From assembly GCF_002909375.1 (NCBI RefSeq), contig NZ_PPXD01000026.1, positions 1-64,000 of the forward strand: a stretch of 64,000 nucleotides of DNA, in the 5' to 3' direction. This document shows positions 8,408-16,408 of this stretch, piece after piece. Origin of the DNA: Cryobacterium zongtaii (GTDB taxonomy: Bacteria; Actinomycetota; Actinomycetes; Actinomycetales; Microbacteriaceae). Within the stretch, counting starts at the first letter, position 1; each line of letters begins with the position of its first letter. Below the pieces are notes generated by a model. It saw nothing but the letters and a program-made list of their open reading frames with translations. It was not told where the DNA came from and did not search any database. Position numbers and translations under genes: made by a program.

Positions 8408-9708
8408 GATCGCGCTCCGGTGATCGATGCGGCGACGGAGGACTCGGCCGACAACCGGGGATTGGTGCTCCGCCAGCCGCCCAGGAATTCTTGCTGGGCA
8501 CGGCTGGGCACGTCGAGCCGTGCGCCCATGGCGGCCAGCTTGGCGCGGGCCACTCGGTCGTCGACGCTGGCGGGCAGGAGATGCACGGCGTTGGCCAGTC
8601 CGGCTCCGTGGGTGAGCAGGTGCTCGATCGCGGCGGTCTGCACACCGAAGGCGAGGTCCATGATCTCGATCGGGTTGCCCTCACCGGCGGTGCAGTTGAT
8701 GCAACCGCCGTCGTCGAGAATCAGGATGTTGCGCCCGTTGGGCAGGGCGAAACGTTCCACCAGGGCGGCCGCCGGATGCCGGGTGGCGCCGGCTGCGAGC
8801 ACGGCATCGAGGGCGATCTCCTGGTCGACGCCGCCGGACACGGCCACGGCGGCGCCCTCCGGCAGGGCGAGGAGGTGTTCGACGTCGATGGTGTGGGCGA
8901 TGCCCGTGGCCGAGATGAGCAGGTCGGCGGTGCGAGCTGCGCGCGCGAGGGCATCGACCCGGAAACCCGCGAATGCGGCCTCGAGGGCCTTGACGGGGTC
9001 GACTTCGGCGATGGTGACGCGGCCGCCGAGCGCGGCGACTTCTCTGGCGACACCGCGGCCGACGTAGCCGTATCCGGCGATGACCACGTTGCGGCCGGCC
9101 AGCGGGCTGCCGAGCAGGTCGAGCATGGTCAGCACGGTGGACTGACCGGTGCCGTAGCCGTTGTCGAACAGGGTTTTGCAGAGCGCATCGTTGGCGGCGA
9201 GCACGGGGATGCGCAGCTCACCGGCGGCCTGCATTACCCGGAGCGGGCGCAGGCCGCTGGTGGTTTCCTCCGTGGCCCCGATCATGGTCTCCAGTGCGGC
9301 GGGACGGTCGGTGTGGGCGAGCCTGGTGATGCTCGAGCCGTCGTCGACGAGGATGTCAGGGCGCTGGTCGAGCAGATCGAGGGCGAACGCATGGTCCATG
9401 GCCGTAGTGGCGTCGGTGCGGGAGAACACCGTGACGCCGGCCCGGTCGAGCGCGGCGGCGGTGTCGTCGCGGGTGCTCGAGGCGTGGCACATCACCGACA
9501 CGTCGGCGCCCGCCTTTGCCAGCTCGAGGGCCAGGTTGGCGGTTTTGGGCTCGAGCACGAGTACCAGGGCGATTTTCTTCCCGCGCAGCAGTCCGCTCTC
9601 GGCGAGTTGACCGCATAGGCTGCGGGTGACCGGCATGAACCGGGCGGCCCAGTCGATCTTGTCCTGTCCTTGCTGCCACAGGCCGGGGTCCAGGATGCGG
9701 CCGTTCAC
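8404..9708 (-). CDS. S-adenosylhomocysteine hydrolase-like protein, divergent active site
   Basis: The 434-residue protein follows the SAH hydrolase plan: DDG at 122-124, EETTSG at 147-152, N173-D174-K178-D182-N183 in the ND-K-FDN motif, and the NAD-binding loop GYGYVGRG at 212-219. These catalytic and cofactor elements are kept. The substrate side differs: the region matching the classical LHMT loop reads LEPKT, STQDH is STRDD, and the classical GHP near the C-terminus is GNP (344-346). It is also shorter than common bacterial SahH (about 470-490). It is therefore probably an NAD-dependent thioether or nucleoside lyase-type hydrolase with altered specificity. It sits second in the LacI-controlled operon with ATGA overlaps on both sides. 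Confidence 0.85.
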   Translation of the reverse strand: MNGRILDPGLWQQGQDKIDWAARFMPVTRSLCGQLAESGLLRGKKIALVLVLEPKTANLALELAKAGADVSVMCHASSTRDDTAAALDRAGVTVFSRTDATTAMDHAFALDLLDQRPDILVDDGSSITRLAHTDRPAALETMIGATEETTSGLRPLRVMQAAGELRIPVLAANDALCKTLFDNGYGTGQSTVLTMLDLLGSPLAGRNVVIAGYGYVGRGVAREVAALGGRVTIAEVDPVKALEAAFAGFRVDALARAARTADLLISATGIAHTIDVEHLLALPEGAAVAVSGGVDQEIALDAVLAAGATRHPAAALVERFALPNGRNILILDDGGCINCTAGEGNPIEIMDLAFGVQTAAIEHLLTHGAGLANAVHLLPASVDDRVARAKLAAMGARLDVPSRAQQEFLGGWRSTNPRLSAESSVAASITGARS

Positions 9709-10259
9709 GATCGCACCGCCGACAGGGCGGAATCCACGACGCGGTCAACGGCGACCGCGCTGATGGTGAGAACGAAGACGTCCCTGGTGAGGGCGAAGCC
9801 GCGGATCCGGTCGCGGGCCGGCACGGCCGGGTGCGCGGCGAACGCGGCCAAATCGACGGCAGCCGTCTCGCCGGCAGGTGCGGCGTCGACGATGACGAGG
9901 GGATGCGGCGGGGGGCCTTCGTCTAGGTCCCCGACGTCGATCGCTCCGGGCCTGAGCGGAGCCTGCTCCTCACCGGTGGCGAAAACGAGGTCGGTCTCGG
10001 CGGGGATGCGCACTCCATCGGTGCGGGCCGGGTAGGTGTCGTGACCGTGGGACGCGAAGCTTGGCAGCGCTGCGGCGTCCGTACTTGTGACGGCGACCCT
10101 GGCCCCCATGATGCCGAGGGAGAAGGCGAGCTCGGCGGCCAGCGGCCCGGCTCCCACGACGAGCACCCGGCTGCTGGCCACGAGCAGGTTGGTCTGGCTG
10201 GCGAAGACGCGCACTGCGCGCTGGGACCATTCGGTGCGGGCGGGCTGGGCGTCCGGCAT
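9705..10259 (-). CDS. Small Rossmann-fold protein, SAH hydrolase NAD-domain-like
   Basis: The first gene of the operon encodes 184 residues. Residues about 32-58 form a Rossmann nucleotide-binding start (VLVVGAGPLAAELAFSLG then GARVAVTSTD), as in the NAD domain of SAH hydrolases. The substrate domain is missing, and the ND-K-FDN motif is not present. It overlaps the full-length SAH hydrolase-like gene by ATGA, suggesting a partner subunit or a diverged half-copy. An unrelated NAD(P)-binding protein is possible. Confidence 0.6.
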   Translation of the reverse strand: MPDAQPARTEWSQRAVRVFASQTNLLVASSRVLVVGAGPLAAELAFSLGIMGARVAVTSTDAAALPSFASHGHDTYPARTDGVRIPAETDLVFATGEEQAPLRPGAIDVGDLDEGPPPHPLVIVDAAPAGETAAVDLAAFAAHPAVPARDRIRGFALTRDVFVLTISAVAVDRVVDSALSAVRS

Positions 10260-10284
10260 TCTCTGAACCTCGGTTCCGCGCAGA

Positions 10285-10298
10285 TCTAAGCGCTTAGA
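10285..10298. promoter_or_regulatory. LacI-type operator upstream of the ECF/SAHH-like operon
   Basis: A perfect 14-bp palindrome, TCTAAGCGCTTAGA, has the central CG typical of LacI-family sites. It lies 25 bases before the operon's first start codon and in the gap shared with the divergent lacI-type gene, so it probably represses the operon. Confidence 0.7.
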
Positions 10299-10324
10299 AC
10301 GGAAACACTATTGAGGTGATGTTA

Positions 10325-10334
10325 CGAACGTTCG
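10325..10334. promoter_or_regulatory. Second short CG-centred palindrome, possible LacI operator
   Basis: CGAACGTTCG is a perfect 10-bp palindrome within the same divergent gap. It could be a second regulator site, but it is short and a chance occurrence is possible. Confidence 0.35.
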
Positions 10335-10443
10335 AGCTGTGATTGCGACTGTGTTACGTCGTGCGACGTCACAGGGCGGGGCGGTCCGGTCCAAGCGCCC
10401 GGTGGTCGCCATCCCGCGAAGGGCGCGCCGGTAGGCTGGCGAC

Positions 10444-11454
10444 ATGAGCGACGCGCCGAAACGGCCCACTCTGGCCGACGTTGCGCGGGAGGCCGGCACG
10501 TCGACCGCGGTCGTCAGCTATGTCGTCAACAACGGTCCACGCGCTGTAGCCGCCGCCACCCAAGTCAAGGTCGAAGCCGCCATCGCCAGGCTCGGCTACC
10601 GGCGCAACTCGCTCGCCGGGGCCCTCAGTGTGGGCCGCACCAACCTGGTGGGCCTGCTCGTGCCGGACTCGTCAAACGCGTTCTTCAGCGAACTCGCCCG
10701 CCACATGGAAGTGGCGGCCCATACGCGCGGCTATCTCACCCTGCTCGGAAACACCAACTACGACCGAGAGATCGAGCGCGGCTATGAGAGTGCCTTCTCC
10801 GACGTGCAAGCCGCGGCGATTTTCGTGGTCACAATCAACCCGGATGCGCCGGTGGTCGACAACACCCCCCGCATCTACGTGCACTCCGCGCCCGCCACCG
10901 GAAACACGTCGAGCGTGCACTTCGACGACGAGGCGGGGGCCAGGCTCGCGGTGGAACACCTGCTCGGCCACGGCCATACCGAGATCCACTGCGTCACCAG
11001 CCTCGACGACTACGGACCCACCGGACGCCGGGCGCGCGGCTGGGCCGCGGCCATGGATGCAGCAGGCCTGGCCACCCACGGCCTGCTGCACCGGGTTCCG
11101 ATGGACCGGATCAAAGCCGAGTCCGCGCTGCGGGGGTTGCTGACCGCCGGCGCTCCCCCGGCGATCTTCGCCACCACCGACGAACACGCCATCGCCGTGA
11201 TGCGGGCCGCCGTCCTGGCCGGCATCCGCATTCCGGAACAGAGCGCGCTGGTCGGATTCGACGGCATCAGGGAGGCCCTGCAGGGCAGCGTGCGCCTCAC
11301 AACGGTGGCCGTGTCGCTGGCCGCGATGGCCGAGCGAGCATTCGACCATCTGGCCCGCTGGAACCCCGACGCCCCGCATCCGGTCACTGTACTGCCACCG
11401 ACACTCGTGAACGGGGAGACCTGCGGCTGTCACGTCCCTTCTCCTCCGGCCTGA
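10444..11454 (+). CDS. LacI family transcriptional regulator
   Basis: This 336-residue regulator has an N-terminal LacI helix-turn-helix (TLADVAREAGTSTAVVSYVV, then the hinge region to about residue 60) and a periplasmic-binding-protein-like effector domain (VGLLVPDSSNAFFSELARHME and the GFDGI segment near residue 270). It is divergent from the ECF/SAHH-like operon with a LacI-type palindrome in between, so it very likely controls it. The effector would be the imported substrate or a breakdown product. No sugar catabolic genes are adjacent, which is unusual for a LacI regulator and supports a nucleoside-like effector. Confidence 0.9.
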   Translation: MSDAPKRPTLADVAREAGTSTAVVSYVVNNGPRAVAAATQVKVEAAIARLGYRRNSLAGALSVGRTNLVGLLVPDSSNAFFSELARHMEVAAHTRGYLTLLGNTNYDREIERGYESAFSDVQAAAIFVVTINPDAPVVDNTPRIYVHSAPATGNTSSVHFDDEAGARLAVEHLLGHGHTEIHCVTSLDDYGPTGRRARGWAAAMDAAGLATHGLLHRVPMDRIKAESALRGLLTAGAPPAIFATTDEHAIAVMRAAVLAGIRIPEQSALVGFDGIREALQGSVRLTTVAVSLAAMAERAFDHLARWNPDAPHPVTVLPPTLVNGETCGCHVPSPPA

Positions 11455-11776
11455 TCAAACCGGTTCCGCCGCCACTGGCCAAGCTGCTTGCTAACGGCGA
11501 CCAGCACGTTGGCCACTCCAGTTCCGAGCGACCGAAAATATCAGCCGGGTCCGCTCGTAGTAGCGAGGCGTGTCGGGCGTAGGCCCGGTAGCGGCCGCCA
11601 TCTATTTAGCCGTCAGGCCGGGATCGCTAACGTCTTCTGCCTCACGGGACAGGCAAGCGATTCCGGGCAAATACTGGGACTCGGTGAGACGTGCTCACTG
11701 GTACCCTCTAGCTACGTGTCGGCACCGACACCCGTGTCGTTTCTGCGCCGCGCGACACACGGGGGAACGCAGTCAG
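11455..11776. other. Intergenic gap upstream of the GGDEF-EAL gene
   Basis: About 320 bases. The GGDEF-EAL frame stays open through much of it, but the first start with a good purine-rich site (GGGGGAA, 10 bases upstream) is ATG 11777. I see no other gene here. Confidence 0.45.
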
Positions 11777-14101
11777 ATGGTCGCAGTCAGAGCATGGTCC
11801 ACGACCCCGGAAGTCGCTCACATCGGATTGCGCGAGGCCTTTCCCACGCTGGTGCGGCGGCCGACCGGCGTTTTGCAAGGCACCAGATGGCTGTTCACCT
11901 GGCTGGCTCTTCTCTCCCTCTTGTTCAGCCTGCCCGGCGTAGTGGCTTTGGCTAGCGGAGATCGGGGGGCGTTGCTGCTTGCGGCAGGTGCCACCGTCAC
12001 CCTCTGGGGTTCCTGGGTCTATGGCTTCCTGCGCCAGCGGGTGCCATTGGGCCTGGAGGTGCTCGACGCCTTCGCTATCGCCGCGTTCGCGTTTGCGAGC
12101 CGTTCGCCGGTTGCGGTGATGCCACTTCTGTTCGCGTCCATTTGGCTGCGCACCCTCTACGGCTGCCCATGGCGCTCAGCGGCCCGGGGCGTTCTGTACA
12201 CCGCAACATTGCTGGCCGTCGGCGTCCTATCGCCGCTGGTGCGTGAGTACGCGACAGGACCGAGCATACTACAGGACGCCGGTGTTGTGTCGATCGCGTT
12301 GCTCACCCTCCTGGTTGCTGGGAAGCTGCGCGACGAATTGCGGGCACACGACTGGGCCATCGAACGCGATCAGGTGCTCACTCAGACTGGCGTGAAGCTG
12401 CTCAGCCTCAGCGACCCGGAAGACATCCGCGTTCTCGGCTGGAATACGGCGCGCAATCTGCTTTCCATCACACCCGGCCTACGGGTCGTCAAAGTCGTTC
12501 GCGACGGCCAACGTTTGCGGGTCGGGCCGAGCATTGGTCACTTTTCTTCCGAACTGCCGGCGGAACTGCCCGGGGCTGTCATCGACTGCGCAGGCCCCGC
12601 AGAGCAGGCACGCATGGGCGACGTTGGTCCACTCGACGAGGCCGTGGGTGGCATCCTCGCGTGGTCATGCACGGCCTTGGCCGAGGAAGATAACGCGGCC
12701 TGGCTCCTCGTGGGCGCTCCAGTGCGCCTGTCCGAAAGCATGACTATGTCGGTGCGCGGTCTAATGAACCAGGTTAATCTGGCATTGCGCAACAGCGATA
12801 CTAACCGGCAGCTACTGGCGCAGGCCAAACACGACGCGCTCACCGGGCTCGAGAACAGGCCTTCCTTCACCCGCAAACTGGCCACCGAACTCAACCAGAG
12901 CACCTCAAACGCTTTGCATCTTTTGTTTCTTGACCTCGACGATTTCAAGGACGTCAACGATCAATTTGGCCACCGAGTTGGCGACAGTGTGCTGACCGAG
13001 GTCGCAAAGCGGCTCCGGCACCACATCCGCCCGCAAGACATCTTCGCCCGGCTCGACGGGGACGAATTCGCGGTGGTCCTGACAGGAACAACAGACGACG
13101 TCGCAGCGGCTATTGCACACCGAATGATCGCCTCCCTGGCTTCGCCATTCACCGTCGACGGGCAAACCGTGGCGGTCGGTGCCAGCGTGGGCGTAGTCTC
13201 GGCCAGCCCCGGCATCGACCTCGACGACCTCGTGCACCAGGCCGACGTAGCGGTGAATGCAGCGAAGGTTAGCGGCAAAGGCCAAGTGAAAGTGTTCTCG
13301 CCCGGCCTACTGCACAGCGAGTCGTCACTGGACTCTTTCGAACACCAATTGAGCCAGGCAGCGAGCCGGGGCGAACTCGTGGTGCACTACCAGCCGATCG
13401 TGTCACTGACCGACCTCCACTGCACGGGAGCCGAAGCACTCGTCCGGTGGCAGCACCCGGAGCGGGGACTCCTGTTCCCCGGCGATTTCGTAGCCCTGGC
13501 AGAAAGTTCTAACACCATCTTGACTATGGGCGCGTTCGTGCTGCGCCAAGCCTGCGCCGACGCGGCAACCTGGCCAAAAGCTCGGCGCGGCGTACCGCTG
13601 ACGGTGGAGGTAAATGTCTCCGCCCGAGAACTGGAAAACGAGCACTTCGTCGACTCAGTCCTCATGTCCCTCAAAGACAGCGGTCTGTCTCCGACGTGCC
13701 TGGTACTCGAACTCACCGAGTCAGTCGTGCTGGAATCAGGCGCGGCAATGGATCGATTAGAGACGCTCGCCGCGCACGGCATCCGCATTGCCCTCGATGA
13801 CTTCGGCACCGGATACTCGTCCCTGGTGGCCCTGCGATCGCTACCCATCTCCGTGGTGAAGCTTGACGCGAGTTTCGTAGCCGGGGCACTGCGCAACCCC
13901 GTGGATTACATCGTCGTGGAATCGACCGTGCACATGAGTACCAAGCTGGGCATCAAGACCATCGCCGAAGGCGTTGAAACACCCGACCAGCAACAGCTCC
14001 TCGCGCAGATGGGCGCCGACGCAGCCCAAGGCTACCTTTACTGCCGTGGCCTACCAGTGGAACAATTCCTCGAGTGGCTCGAAACTCAGAGCGCTTCGTA
14101 A
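11777..14101 (+). CDS. Membrane GGDEF-EAL cyclic-di-GMP enzyme
   Basis: From ATG 11777 the protein has 774 residues. The N-terminal 190 or so residues hold about five to six hydrophobic helices; a GAF-like region (about 220-340) follows. The GGDEF domain (about 345-505) has the motif LDGDEF near residue 426 in place of GGDEF; the first Gly is Asp. The EAL domain (about 520-770) has EALVRW near 552, NVSARE, ELTES, LDDFGTGYSS, KLD and AEGVET, so the metal ligands and catalytic residues of a phosphodiesterase are present. It probably degrades cyclic di-GMP, with a GGDEF domain of weak or regulatory function. The gene is monocistronic and followed by IS debris. Confidence 0.9.
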   Translation: MVAVRAWSTTPEVAHIGLREAFPTLVRRPTGVLQGTRWLFTWLALLSLLFSLPGVVALASGDRGALLLAAGATVTLWGSWVYGFLRQRVPLGLEVLDAFAIAAFAFASRSPVAVMPLLFASIWLRTLYGCPWRSAARGVLYTATLLAVGVLSPLVREYATGPSILQDAGVVSIALLTLLVAGKLRDELRAHDWAIERDQVLTQTGVKLLSLSDPEDIRVLGWNTARNLLSITPGLRVVKVVRDGQRLRVGPSIGHFSSELPAELPGAVIDCAGPAEQARMGDVGPLDEAVGGILAWSCTALAEEDNAAWLLVGAPVRLSESMTMSVRGLMNQVNLALRNSDTNRQLLAQAKHDALTGLENRPSFTRKLATELNQSTSNALHLLFLDLDDFKDVNDQFGHRVGDSVLTEVAKRLRHHIRPQDIFARLDGDEFAVVLTGTTDDVAAAIAHRMIASLASPFTVDGQTVAVGASVGVVSASPGIDLDDLVHQADVAVNAAKVSGKGQVKVFSPGLLHSESSLDSFEHQLSQAASRGELVVHYQPIVSLTDLHCTGAEALVRWQHPERGLLFPGDFVALAESSNTILTMGAFVLRQACADAATWPKARRGVPLTVEVNVSARELENEHFVDSVLMSLKDSGLSPTCLVLELTESVVLESGAAMDRLETLAAHGIRIALDDFGTGYSSLVALRSLPISVVKLDASFVAGALRNPVDYIVVESTVHMSTKLGIKTIAEGVETPDQQQLLAQMGADAAQGYLYCRGLPVEQFLEWLETQSAS

Positions 14102-14105
14102 GCCG

Positions 14106-14660
14106 CTAATAATCGAGCCATCCACCGTTCCCCACCCAAAAACCTGTGTGGTCCCTCATGTTGTCGGTGCCCGTCTCGACTCGGATCGTGCTGTGGATGA
14201 TGCCGTCCATGATCGCGTTCGCGTGAACACCGGAGCCGAGGTGCTGGTGCCAGTCCTTCTGTGAGTACCCCCTCAGCTCCAGCAGCATGCAGCGCATCGA
14301 TGCCGACGGCCAGTCCAGCAACCATTCGTCAATGACGAGCAGCGTGTACGCGGCGTATCTGGAGGAACTTGCCGCCGCCGAGAGGGGGGGGTCCTTGGGC
14401 GGCGACCCAGGCTTTCTCGACGGCGGGCATGCGGACCTAGTGGGCGCGGATGCCATGCTCGCAGGCGGGTTTCGCGATCGTGCCGCCCAAATTCGATTCT
14501 CCCAATCCGGTGAACCTCTGGAAGACCACGTTCTGTTGCCGGGTCACGAACGAGTCAGTGCCGAGCTGAGTCAGCAACGGCCCGTTCAGACAGCGCTCGT
14601 CGAGCGAATTGATGCGGCTCAAATCCGCGTTCGGAGAAGGCAGCCCCACCCATCGGGTCA
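14106..14660 (-). pseudogene. istB: Decayed IS21-family istB ATPase gene
   Basis: Two frames on the minus strand together give an IstB-like protein. The upstream part (about 14437-14649) has FVTRQQNVVFQRFTG then GLGESNLG where the P-loop should be, followed by KPACEHGIRAH. The downstream part (about 14106-14400) has LLVIDEWLLD (Walker B), KDWHQHLGSGVHANAIMD and VETGTDNMRDHTG, all hallmarks of IS21 helper proteins. The P-loop Lys is lost, an internal segment is missing and the frames are shifted. No istA transposase is adjacent, so this is a relic. Confidence 0.8.
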
Positions 14661-14871
14661 GCCCGGTGACCTTGGATTGCGAGAATCACATGTTGACTCT
14701 AATATTGGCGACGGCGCGGGCCAGAAACGTTCATCACGGTTTAGCGCATGCTGCCAATATTGCACCGTCCGGTGCTGGCCAAAGACCGGTCGATGCGGCT
14801 CATCCGCCGCAGGAAGGCGATGAATCGATGCGTATACCTTCTGCCCCCCTTGATCGCAGACAGGAAGCTCC

Positions 14872-15213
14872 ATGACCGTTACCGCTAATTTCGAATGCGA
14901 ACTCGCCACAGAATTGGAATCGGTAGTGCGAGGAGTACCTGGTGTGAACACCCTGTATCCGACCGCTCCCCTCGTGGCGAGAATTGTCGGTGCCATTGTC
15001 AGTGGGTTTACACAGAGAGAAGCGGCATCTGACCTGGTCACCATCACAATGGGCGAAGCTGGGCTGAACGTGTTTGCCGCCGTTCGTGTCGTCGGCTCGG
15101 AGCCCGCCACTGAAGTGTGCCGGCTCGTATTTGACTCGATCGCCACGGTCCTAGCTGCCCACTCGCCGGTGCCAATCGACACCATCAAAGTGACGGTTGC
15201 TAGCATCGGCTGA
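14872..15213 (+). CDS. Asp23/Gls24-like small protein
   Basis: The 113-residue product starts at ATG 14872 with AGGAAG upstream. It has a pattern common to actinobacterial Asp23/Gls24-like proteins: VRGVPGVNTLYP, then LVARIVGAIVSG, a VTITMGEAGLNVFAAVRV strand pair, VCRLVFDSIATVL and a final TIKVTVASIG strand. Such proteins are linked to envelope stress, but members of this subgroup are mostly uncharacterised. It stands alone between istB debris and the ABC exporter end, without a clear partner such as an amaP-type membrane anchor. Confidence 0.65.
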   Translation: MTVTANFECELATELESVVRGVPGVNTLYPTAPLVARIVGAIVSGFTQREAASDLVTITMGEAGLNVFAAVRVVGSEPATEVCRLVFDSIATVLAAHSPVPIDTIKVTVASIG

Positions 15214-15715
15214 TGTGCACCCGCGTTTCGGCCGCGCGTCTCAACCGATGCGGGCATCCGTCTTCAGTTCCACCTCGTTGGGCCCTTCAGAACGGAAGGC
15301 CTAGCTAGGACCGTGACTCCACCGTCTCGGGGCACGAGCCGAAGCCCGTCGTGCGGCCGCCATAAACGCCGCCAACACGGCCTCGGTAGCGGCCGCAGCA
15401 TTGAGCAGCGATCGCCATAGTCTTGTCCATCAATTTCTGTGAATTCACCCGCCCCACAAACAGCCAGTCATTGCCGGGGTTCCCGCCTCCCTCCGGGTCG
15501 GGTAGGTCCGAAGCTGGCAACGAGGCGATCTACTCTGTGAAGCGCACCCGTTTCGGTAGGGATCGCCACGGGCCCAGCATCCCCGTAGGGCCTCGTTGAC
15601 TTCGAGTTCCCGGGCGCGGTGCACATTCTCTCTTGTGCTGTGCCCACTCGCTGGAGTCAGGGCCAGGGCAATGACGTGGGTCCTTAGAAGAGTTCTGTAG
15701 CGGTCGAGTGTGGGC
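15214..15715. other. Intergenic stretch, no gene recognised
   Basis: About 500 bases lie between two convergent units. Frames on either strand lack motifs, ribosome sites or a hydrophobic pattern that would support a gene. Confidence 0.4.
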
Positions 15716-16408
15716 TTAGGTGGCGGGAAGCGCGTCGACAAGTTTGCCGTCGACGAGGTGCACAACTCCATGCATGCGAGGGAGGTGGACGAGGTCGTGG
15801 GTGACGAGCAGGGTTGACGTGCTCAACTCATCGGTGAGGCGCAGAATAAGGTCGATGATGCTGGCGCCGCGTTCTTGGTCCAGTGCGCTGGTGGGTTCAT
15901 CGACGAGAAGGACGCTGGGGTCGTTCATGAGTGCCCGCGCGATGTTGACGCGCTGGCGCTGACCGCCGGAGAGCTGGTGCGGACGTTTGTCGCGTTGGTC
16001 GGCGAGGCCGACCGCGTCGAGGAGCGCATCGGCCCGTGTGGCGGCTTTTGGGCGGTTCCGCCGGCTGCGCCGGGCACCGAGCTCGTTCATGACGGTCAAT
16101 TGCTCCCGCACGGTAAGGGAGGGGATGAGGTTGGACTGTTGGAAGACGATTCCGATCTTGCTGCGGCGCAGTTCGGTCGCTTCGCCGGGGGTCAGTCCGG
16201 TGGCATCGATGTCGTCGATGAGGACCTGGCCTGCGTCTGGCCGGATGAGGGTTGCCGCGACAGCGAGGAGGCTCGATTTTCCTGAACCGCTGGGTCCGGT
16301 GATGCCGGTGACGGTTCCGGGGTGGGCGGTGAGGGTGACGTGGTCGACGGCGGTGACGCGGCTGTCGCCATCGGGGAAGGTGAGGGTGATGTTGTTCAGG
16401 CGGATCAT
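15716..16408 (-). CDS. ABC transporter ATP-binding protein (LolD/MacB type)
   Basis: This 230-residue ATPase has Walker A GPSGSGKSS (about 38-46), Q-loop VFQQSNLIPSLTV, signature LSGGQRQR and Walker B VLLVDEPTSALD, with the compact form typical of LolD/MacB partners of FtsX-like permeases. It overlaps the permease gene by ATGA, so the two form one exporter or mechanotransmission module. A histidine kinase/response regulator pair is transcribed divergently, which suggests control by envelope or antimicrobial stress. Confidence 0.9.
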   Translation of the reverse strand: MIRLNNITLTFPDGDSRVTAVDHVTLTAHPGTVTGITGPSGSGKSSLLAVAATLIRPDAGQVLIDDIDATGLTPGEATELRRSKIGIVFQQSNLIPSLTVREQLTVMNELGARRSRRNRPKAATRADALLDAVGLADQRDKRPHQLSGGQRQRVNIARALMNDPSVLLVDEPTSALDQERGASIIDLILRLTDELSTSTLLVTHDLVHLPRMHGVVHLVDGKLVDALPAT

